A DNA stretch of 64,000 nt, from NCBI GenBank assembly GCA_036520615.1, contig DATDJI010000050.1, forward strand, positions 1-64,000. The letters run 5' to 3'. Position numbers and translations under genes: made by a program. Shown in pieces: positions 59,456 to 64,000 of this stretch. Source of the stretch: CAMCXE01 sp036520615 (GTDB lineage: Bacteria; Pseudomonadota; Gammaproteobacteria; Pseudomonadales; Cellvibrionaceae). The first letter of the stretch is position 1; every line of letters begins with the position of its first letter. The notes under the pieces are model-generated. The model searched no databases, was not told where the DNA came from, and saw only the letters and a list, made by a program, of their open reading frames with translations.

Positions 59456-61303
59456 TTAGAAAAATACGAGGGTGGCTAAGACCGCCACGGCGCCGAAGAC
59501 AATTGTGGTGGCATACCAGCGCAAATTACCCGTTTGCACCGCACTGAGGCCTGAGTGGGCCAGGCTTACGATGCCGGGAATCAACCAGAAGGATTTATCA
59601 ATTGGGTCAATGCGCAACAGGCGAGCGAGCAAACAGTAAGGCTTAACAAAGAAAAGGTCGTACAGGTAATCGAAGCCCCAGGCGCTGTACCACAAGCGAC
59701 TCAAAACTTTCCCCACTGCGGAATTGGCCAGGGCGGTGACGAATTTGCGCTCGCCGATAAACAAAAACCACGCGAGTACTACGCCGCTGATGGCGACAAG
59801 ACCGGAGATAATTTCCACTGTGTGTTTGGCGTGTTCGTCACCTTCGGCGCTGGCGGGCAGCACACCAGCCAGCGGCGGGTGTATAAGTGCGCCGACAGCG
59901 GTGGACAGCACCAACAGAATACCCAGTGGCAGCCAGTAGTCGGCGCCGTGGATCGCATGTGCGTGAGTGTTTTCTTTACCGTGAAATACAACAAAAATTA
60001 AGCGGAATGTATAAATGGAAGTGAAGAATGCTCCAACGACGCCAGCGTAAAACAGCTCTTTATGATCGGTGGTAAACGCTTGCCAGAGAATTTCGTCTTT
60101 AGAATAGAAACCCGCAGTAACAAATGGCAATGCGGCAAGAGCTGCGCCGCCGACAACAAAACAGGCGTACACAAAGGGGATTTTTTTACGCAGGCCGCCC
60201 ATTTTGAAAATGTTCTGCTCGTGGTGACAGGCCAGAATCACCGCACCGGACGACAAGAACAGCAGGGCTTTAAAGAAGGCATGGATCATCAGATGGAAAA
60301 TTGCTGGGGCATAGGCTTTAACGCCGAGGGCCAAAAACATGTAACCGATCTGGCTCATCGTTGAATAGGCGAGAATGCGCTTAATGTCGGTCTGCACGAG
60401 GGCGGCAAAACCGGCTAACACCAGGGTCACTGCGCCGACAACGCCAACTAAATAGAGAATGTCTGGGGCCAACTCAAACAGGCCATAGGTGCGGGCAATT
60501 AAATACACACCGGCGGTAACCATAGTGGCGGCGTGGATCAGTGCAGAAACTGGGGTAGGGCCTGCCATAGCATCGGCAAGCCAGGTTTGTAGTGGCAACT
60601 GAGCGGATTTACCTACGGCTCCGCCTAATAACATCAGCGTCGCGAACACTATTGCCGGGCTGCCGGAAGCAAAGTGGGCGGGTGCTTGCTCAAGCAGTGT
60701 GGCTATGTGCAGCGTGCCCAATTCTTTGAACAACACACACAGGCCGATGGCCATAAACGCATCGCCGATGCGCGTAATAATAAATGCTTTGCGTGCGGCA
60801 AGGCCGTTGGCCGGATCGCGGAAATAAAAGCCAATTAACAGGTACGAACACAGCCCCACGCCTTCCCATCCGAAATATACGGCGACAAGGTTATCCCCCA
60901 ATACCAGCAGAATCATGCTGGCCACAAACAAATTCATATAGGAGAAAAACCGCGCGTAGCCGTCGGTTTCGCCACGCATGTACCAAGAGGCAAATAAGTG
61001 AATCAAAAAACCCACACCGGTGATGACGCCCAGCATCGTCAACGATAAGCCATCTAAATGCAGATTAAATGTCGGCGCGAAGCCGTCGATAGAAACCCAG
61101 GTCCACAGTGGTTGCACATATACACCTTTGTCTGGCGTGTGCATTAAAAAATCATATCCGGCAATGGCGGCAAACAAAGCTGAAAGCCCCAGCGCGCCTA
61201 CACCAATATAAGCAGCAACGTTTTCACTCCAGCGGTCGCGGCCGAACGCCAATAACAAAAACCCAAGCAGTGGGAAAAGGATCGTGAGGAATAAATGGTT
61301 CAT
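59456..61303 (-). CDS. nuoL: NADH-quinone oxidoreductase subunit L
   Basis: This 615-residue protein is the distal antiporter-like subunit of complex I. It has AVYFGWEGVGLCSYLLIGFY (channel Glu), GKSAQLPLQTWLADAMAGPT (conserved Lys), LAYSTMSQIGYMFLALGVKA and FHLMIHAFFKALLFLSSGAV. The C-terminal part, ending in ATTIVFGAVAVLATLVFF, corresponds to the lateral helix and anchor. Its ATG overlaps the nuoK stop by four bases. Confidence 0.96.
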   Translation of the reverse strand: MNHLFLTILFPLLGFLLLAFGRDRWSENVAAYIGVGALGLSALFAAIAGYDFLMHTPDKGVYVQPLWTWVSIDGFAPTFNLHLDGLSLTMLGVITGVGFLIHLFASWYMRGETDGYARFFSYMNLFVASMILLVLGDNLVAVYFGWEGVGLCSYLLIGFYFRDPANGLAARKAFIITRIGDAFMAIGLCVLFKELGTLHIATLLEQAPAHFASGSPAIVFATLMLLGGAVGKSAQLPLQTWLADAMAGPTPVSALIHAATMVTAGVYLIARTYGLFELAPDILYLVGVVGAVTLVLAGFAALVQTDIKRILAYSTMSQIGYMFLALGVKAYAPAIFHLMIHAFFKALLFLSSGAVILACHHEQNIFKMGGLRKKIPFVYACFVVGGAALAALPFVTAGFYSKDEILWQAFTTDHKELFYAGVVGAFFTSIYTFRLIFVVFHGKENTHAHAIHGADYWLPLGILLVLSTAVGALIHPPLAGVLPASAEGDEHAKHTVEIISGLVAISGVVLAWFLFIGERKFVTALANSAVGKVLSRLWYSAWGFDYLYDLFFVKPYCLLARLLRIDPIDKSFWLIPGIVSLAHSGLSAVQTGNLRWYATTIVFGAVAVLATLVFF

Positions 61304-61611
61304 CCACGCATCTCGCTGGCTGCATCAACGTCCAGAGACTGGTAACGGCGATAAAGTTGAAGGACTAGGGCCAGGCCTATTGAGGCCTCGGCGGCGGCAA
61401 GGGTAAGGACCAAAATAAACATCACCTGACCGTCCGGCTGCTGCCAACGGCTGCCGGCGAGCACAAAGGCAAAGGCTGTAGAGTTCAGCATGATCTCGAT
61501 GCTCATGAGCATAAATAGGATGTTGCGGCGTACTAGCACGCCTACCAAGCCTAGGGTAAAGAGGATGCCGGCTAAGACAAGGCCGTGCTCCATCGGAAGG
61601 GTTTGCAGCAT
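61300..61611 (-). CDS. nuoK: NADH-quinone oxidoreductase subunit K
   Basis: A small 103-residue membrane subunit with three helices. It carries MSIEIMLNSTAFAFVLAG (conserved Glu36) and the second membrane Glu in LAAAEASIGLALVLQLYRR. The length is typical. It starts three bases after nuoJ and overlaps nuoL. Confidence 0.96.
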   Translation of the reverse strand: MLQTLPMEHGLVLAGILFTLGLVGVLVRRNILFMLMSIEIMLNSTAFAFVLAGSRWQQPDGQVMFILVLTLAAAEASIGLALVLQLYRRYQSLDVDAASEMRG

Positions 61612-61614
61612 CGT

Positions 61615-62118
61615 CTATTCCTTCTCGGTATCACGGCCAAGGTGCCAAGCGGTCACCATGGCGGAAAGTAACAACATGGAGGCGAGCTCCACAGCCAACA
61701 CATAGGGGCCAAACAGGCTAATGCCTACGGCTTTCGGACCTATAACAGTAGTGTCCAACGGATGGTCGGTTTCCATACCGATACTGCGGCATAATTCAAT
61801 CAACAAGATCAAGGACAAGATCGCAGGCCCAATCCAGGTTTTGGGTGTCAGCCAGGCCTTCTCCTGAGCAACTACAACCGAGCCTAAGTTCAGCATCATG
61901 ACCACAAACACAAACAACACCATGATGGCGCCTGCATAGACGATCATCTCAAGAGCTGCCGCGAATGGCGCACCGAGATCAAAGAAAATCATTGCCACGG
62001 CCAATAGTGAAACCACTAAGTACAGCAGCGCATGTACTGGATTGGTTGTAGTGATGACGCGCACCGAGGCGATAATCGCGACGGCTGCGGCAAGGTAAAA
62101 AGCAAGAGCAGTTCCCAC
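61615..62118 (-). CDS. nuoJ: NADH-quinone oxidoreductase subunit J
   Basis: A 167-residue membrane subunit with five helices. It shows HALLYLVVSLLAVAMIFFDL and the pi-bulge region FAAALEMIVYAGAIMVLFVF, with the conserved Tyr/Gly residues that couple quinone chemistry to pumping. The end (YVLAVELASMLLLSAMVTAW) is also standard. It lies 24 bases after nuoI. Confidence 0.95.
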   Translation of the reverse strand: MGTALAFYLAAAVAIIASVRVITTTNPVHALLYLVVSLLAVAMIFFDLGAPFAAALEMIVYAGAIMVLFVFVVMMLNLGSVVVAQEKAWLTPKTWIGPAILSLILLIELCRSIGMETDHPLDTTVIGPKAVGISLFGPYVLAVELASMLLLSAMVTAWHLGRDTEKE

Positions 62119-62142
62119 GGTAAATTCCTGAGCTAGCGAGTG

Positions 62143-62679
62143 TTAAGGCAACAGACTTTTCACGTTGACAGGTTCCGCCTCGTTTTGAGCGGCGCCTTTA
62201 GGCTTGCCAGCAATGGCAAGGCCTGCAACGCGGTAGAAGTTGTAGTCGTGGTATTTTCCGGTGCCGGAGATCAATAGGTGTTCTTTCTCGTACACCAGAT
62301 CCTGGCGTTTAAATTCCGCCATTTCAAAATCGGGGGTGAGCTGAATGGCTGTAGTGGGGCAGGCTTCTTCGCACATACCGCAAAAAATACAGCGGGAAAA
62401 GTTGATGCGGAAGAACTCAGGGTACCAACGGCCATCATCCCGCTCAGCTTTTTGTAGCGCTATACAGCCGACGGGGCAGGCCACCGCACACAGGTTACAG
62501 GCTACGCAGCGCTCCTCTCCATCCGGGTCGCGCGTAAGTACAATACGGCCGCGATAGCGAGGTGGCACATAGGGCATTTGTTCTGGATAACAAATGGTGT
62601 CGCGCTTGCGAAAGGCGTGACAAAACACCATCCACAGGCTGCGAATTTGCGAGAAAACATCTTTTAAAAACTGCAACAT
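62143..62679 (-). CDS. nuoI: NADH-quinone oxidoreductase subunit I
   Basis: A peripheral arm subunit of 178 residues holding two [4Fe-4S] clusters (N6a and N6b). The ligand motifs are CVACNLCAVACPVGCIAL (about residues 57-75) and CIFCGMCEEACPTTAIQL (about 97-115). It passes electrons toward NuoB and quinone. The length matches E. coli NuoI. It follows nuoH by 18 bases. Confidence 0.97.
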   Translation of the reverse strand: MLQFLKDVFSQIRSLWMVFCHAFRKRDTICYPEQMPYVPPRYRGRIVLTRDPDGEERCVACNLCAVACPVGCIALQKAERDDGRWYPEFFRINFSRCIFCGMCEEACPTTAIQLTPDFEMAEFKRQDLVYEKEHLLISGTGKYHDYNFYRVAGLAIAGKPKGAAQNEAEPVNVKSLLP

Positions 62680-62697
62680 AGCGTTAAGTTCCGGCCA

Positions 62698-63702
62698 TTA
62701 GGTGGGGGAGTGGAGCAGGAGCACCACCGCAGCGGTCCCCACCAGGTTTACCAACGTAATAGGCAGGCAGATGCGCCAGCCGAAATCCATAATTTGATCG
62801 TAACGCGGGCGGGGTAGCGCTGCGCGTACAAGAATAAACAGCATGATAAAAAAAGCTGTTTTGGTTACGAACCAGAAAAAGGGTGGAATCCAGTTAAATC
62901 CGGACCACTCAAATGGCGGCAACCAGCCACCAAAAAACAACACGGTGGTAAGTGCAGAAACCAGAACAACGCCTACGTATTCACCGACGAAAAACATGCC
63001 CCATTTAAGGCCGGAATATTCAGTGTGAAAGCCCGCAGCCAATTCTTGTTCAGCCTCTGGCAGGTCAAAAGGAGACCGGTGGGCAACGGCGACGCCAGCA
63101 ATTGCGAAGGTAAAAAAGCCTAAAAACTGCGGAAACACAAACCAGCAATTCTTCTGGGCGTTCACTATGTCGGTGAGGTTAAACGAACCGGTGACGGTCA
63201 CAATGCCCATGAGCGAGAGGCCCATAAATACTTCATAGCTGACCGTCTGAGCCGTGGAGCGAATACCGCCGAGCAGAGCGTATTTATTATTGGAAGACCA
63301 ACCGGCAAACATCACGGCATACACGGCCAGGCCTGCCATGGCCAAAAAGAACAACAGGCCGATATCCAGATCAGCTGCCACCCAGCCGGGGATAATTGGA
63401 ATAACAATAAACGCCAACAACAGGCCGCTCATGGCGATAGCTGGTGCCAGCCAAAACGTGAGCTTATCTACAAAGGGTGGCGTCCAGTCTTCTTTAAAAA
63501 ACATTTTCACCATATCAGCGGGCAGCTGCAGCAAACCGAACGGACCTGCGCGGTTGGGGCCGTAGCGATCCTGCCAAAGCGCGAGCAGGCGGCGTTCGAC
63601 AAAACTTAAAAATGCCGCGCAGATGACCACGCCAAATAAAATGATGAACGCTTTAACGACTGAAAATAGCGCGTCTAGGCCGAAGTAACTTGTCTCTTCC
63701 AC
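62698..63702 (-). CDS. nuoH: NADH-quinone oxidoreductase subunit H
   Basis: A 334-residue membrane subunit at the quinone site, with about eight helices. The family signatures are SFVERRLLALWQDRYGPNRA and GPFGLLQLPADMVKMFFKED near the N-terminus, and the acidic loop HRSPFDLPEAEQELAAGFHT. It starts immediately at the nuoG stop, indicating coupling. Confidence 0.97.
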   Translation of the reverse strand: MEETSYFGLDALFSVVKAFIILFGVVICAAFLSFVERRLLALWQDRYGPNRAGPFGLLQLPADMVKMFFKEDWTPPFVDKLTFWLAPAIAMSGLLLAFIVIPIIPGWVAADLDIGLLFFLAMAGLAVYAVMFAGWSSNNKYALLGGIRSTAQTVSYEVFMGLSLMGIVTVTGSFNLTDIVNAQKNCWFVFPQFLGFFTFAIAGVAVAHRSPFDLPEAEQELAAGFHTEYSGLKWGMFFVGEYVGVVLVSALTTVLFFGGWLPPFEWSGFNWIPPFFWFVTKTAFFIMLFILVRAALPRPRYDQIMDFGWRICLPITLVNLVGTAAVVLLLHSPT

Positions 63703-64000
63703 TTAAGCCCCCTTCACGTCAACACTTGAGCCCCAGCCCACCACAGGGCTGCCAGGCAAAACGGGTATGCCTACTACACCTGCTGCTTGATCTGGGCAAA
63801 TTTGCAAGGGCGCTTGAATACTAAAACCCGCACCCGTTACGGCAACGGTTTGGCCTGCTGCCAACTGTAAGCCCTGGGCATCCGATTGGCTTAAGCGCAC
63901 ATAGGGTTGGCCTATGCGCTCTTGAATTTTTTCTGAGCGGCTGGACTGTTCATCGCTGCCGTACAAATGGTAAATCGGTGCCAGGGCCAAGCCAGTTGCT
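63703..64000 (-). CDS. nuoG: NADH-quinone oxidoreductase subunit G, C-terminal end (partial)
   Basis: Only the last 98 or so codons are in the window; the gene runs off the right edge. The visible tail has IYHLYGSDEQSSRSEKIQER and RLSQSDAQGLQLAAGQTVAV, a molydopterin-dinucleotide-binding-like fold seen at the C-terminus of NuoG. The end GIPVLPGSPVVGWGSSVDV fits too. Its position right before nuoH agrees with the standard nuoA-N order. Confidence 0.85.
   Translation of the reverse strand, partial: ATGLALAPIYHLYGSDEQSSRSEKIQERIGQPYVRLSQSDAQGLQLAAGQTVAVTGAGFSIQAPLQICPDQAAGVVGIPVLPGSPVVGWGSSVDVKGA

Noticed and set aside
1..64000. tRNA, rRNA, CRISPR arrays and complete insertion sequences.
   Set aside because: Looked for in all gaps; no cloverleaf, spacer-repeat pattern or intact transposase was found.

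Overview
The window looks like chromosomal DNA of a gammaproteobacterium, most likely of the Cellvibrio/Teredinibacter/Saccharophagus group. The reasons are a DUF1592/DUF1552 protein pair with a long polyserine linker, single-gene nuo subunits, a ruvCAB-tolQRAB-pal-cpoB block and many lipoproteins. The genus is an inference. No rRNA, tRNA, CRISPR array or intact insertion sequence was recognised.

1-5.7 kb (minus strand): a vitamin B12 locus, btuB-cobO-cobT-cobS-cobC, behind a consensus-like promoter and a full cobalamin riboswitch, with an intrinsic terminator inside the operon after btuB. 5.9-17.8 kb: single-gene units: a LysE exporter, a DauA-like SulP transporter, a MATE exporter, FadD, a patatin-like phospholipase, an EamA permease, CysK, an unknown membrane protein and a methyltransferase. 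17.9-27.6 kb (minus): an unusual three-part methyltransferase (zinc ribbon, N2227-like core, PqqD-like tail), the DUF1552/DUF1592 pair and two beta-propeller lipoproteins, with a heptanucleotide tandem repeat between the units. 28-30.4 kb: a phosphopantetheinyl transferase, then a divergent GST/TetR pair in which both genes are broken, and a 48-residue membrane protein. 30.7-43.1 kb: ilvA, sseA, a VOC protein, ruvCAB, tolQRAB-pal-cpoB, then an operon of a four-repeat DnaT-like protein and a lambda-P-like helicase loader.

43-55.5 kb is the accessory region, all on the minus strand and visibly more AT-rich. It starts (reading 5' to 3' on the minus strand) with a two-gene FHA/CdiA-like exoprotein system. 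The TPS-like beta-helix protein and the toxin-bearing protein are separate genes, each with its own signal peptide. A predicted immunity gene follows at once. No TpsB transporter is visible. Then comes about 1.3 kb of REP-like repeats around a decayed REP-associated tyrosine transposase (RAYT), then six small, divergent, cysteine-containing secreted proteins of one apparent fold, and a lipoprotein. I consider the split exoprotein plus small-secreted-protein array the best candidate for an undescribed system.

56.4-64 kb (minus): respiratory complex I genes nuoG (3' end only), H, I, J, K, L, M and N, closed by an intrinsic terminator. Protein family names come from recognising motifs by eye. 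No database search was run, and uncertain assignments are marked.
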